In this document: piece by piece, positions 63,724 through 64,000 of the stretch
How positions within the stretch are numbered: the first letter of the stretch is position 1
How the letters are laid out: every line of letters starts with the position of its first letter
Origin: Candidatus Saccharicenans sp.
GTDB taxonomy: Bacteria > Acidobacteriota > Aminicenantia > Aminicenantales > Saccharicenantaceae
Length of the DNA: 64,000 nucleotides
Assembly: GCA_024653215.1 (NCBI GenBank)
Contig: JANLFU010000005.1
Coordinates: forward strand, 170,915 to 234,914
Reading direction: 5' to 3'
Notes under the pieces: model-generated
Told to the model about the DNA's origin: nothing
The model's database searches: none
What the model saw: the letters and a program-made list of their open reading frames with translations, nothing else
Position numbers and translations under genes: made by a program

Positions 63724-64000
63724 ATGAAGTGTTCAGTTTGCCAGACCGAAAACCGGGACGACTCGAAATACTGCAGCAACTGCGGGTCGTCGCTCGGAGT
63801 AAAGGTGGGAGCGGGGGCGGGTGTTGTCCCTGAAGGGGCCACCTTCACCAGGACCCTGGAAATACCCCTTCACGTCCTCAAGCCGGGAACCATCATCGCT
63901 GGCAAGTACCGCATCATAGAGGAAATCGGCCAGGGCGGCATGGGTGTTGTTTACAAGGCCGAGGACCTCAAGCTCAAACGATGCGTGGCCCTGAAGTTCC
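63724..64000 (+). CDS. Ser/Thr protein kinase with zinc ribbon, 5' part only
   Basis: The first 92 codons of a gene cut by the window edge. [20 protein letters not shown] is a zinc ribbon with two CxxC pairs. A Gly/Val-rich linker follows, then the start of a Hanks-type kinase: [21 protein letters not shown] (P-loop) and VALKF with the ATP-binding Lys. This layout (zinc ribbon followed by kinase, often then TPR or TolB-like repeats) is common in Acidobacteriota. The rest of the protein lies outside the window. Confidence 0.88.
   Translation, partial: MKCSVCQTENRDDSKYCSNCGSSLGVKVGAGAGVVPEGATFTRTLEIPLHVLKPGTIIAGKYRIIEEIGQGGMGVVYKAEDLKLKRCVALKF

Overview
The window looks like chromosomal DNA of a peptide- and amino-acid-using anaerobe of the Acidobacteriota, most like Candidatus Aminicenantes (inference from gene content only; no 16S rRNA or ribosomal protein is present). 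Pointers are three Ser/Thr protein kinases including a kinase-TolB-like-TPR fusion, a six-bladed beta-propeller protein, an ADP-forming acyl-CoA synthetase next to iorA/iorB, an OFA-family MFS carrier, a TonB receptor and an outer-membrane barrel (Gram-negative envelope), and system II cytochrome c biogenesis genes. GC is moderately high except in one AT-rich island.

Layout. 0.1-11 kb: flavodoxin, NIF3-like protein, an unrecognised protein, YHS-like protein, acylphosphatase, thiD, a penicillin-acylase hydrolase coupled to an orphan ABC substrate-binding lipoprotein, a PLP-dependent dehydratase, cobO, a small zincin and a DapA-family aldolase. 11-18 kb: propeller protein, ABC exporter pair and a PDZ-membrane-GAF-zinc-ribbon-kinase protein. 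18.2-21.1 kb: the most unusual part. Two nearly identical copies of the large bacterial SRP RNA gene (minus strand, 2,597 bp apart) flank an AT-rich cassette with an ApeA-like HEPN anti-phage gene and, convergent to it, a four-repeat beta-flower-like small gene interrupted by an in-frame TGA. 21-33 kb: exported protein, M14 carboxypeptidase, YugP-type protease, ACT protein, GlcD-type oxidase, transketolase, ABC-2 exporter, dGTPase. 33-46 kb: YggS, OFA carrier, RmuC, FmdB, kinase-TPR protein, GH2 glycosidase, methyltransferase, TonB receptor, outer-membrane protein. 46-57 kb: receiver-PAS5-histidine kinase; an acd-iorB-iorA operon for ATP-yielding arylpyruvate oxidation; an Rrf2 regulator leading resB-ccsA. 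57-64 kb: folD, a diguanylate cyclase, then yebC-ruvC-ruvA-ruvB-queA and the start of another kinase.

How the parts fit together. The M14 peptidase, dehydratase, IorAB and ADP-forming synthetase fit fermentation of peptides to organic acids with substrate-level ATP. ResB/CcsA implies periplasmic c-type cytochromes, under a probable Fe-S Rrf2 sensor. The ruv cluster, RmuC and dGTPase are housekeeping. The SRP-flanked cassette looks horizontally acquired and is the best candidate for an undescribed arrangement. Several genes have a -10-like box about 6-7 nt before the start codon and no Shine-Dalgarno, suggesting leaderless mRNAs. All functions are read from sequence by eye; no search was run.
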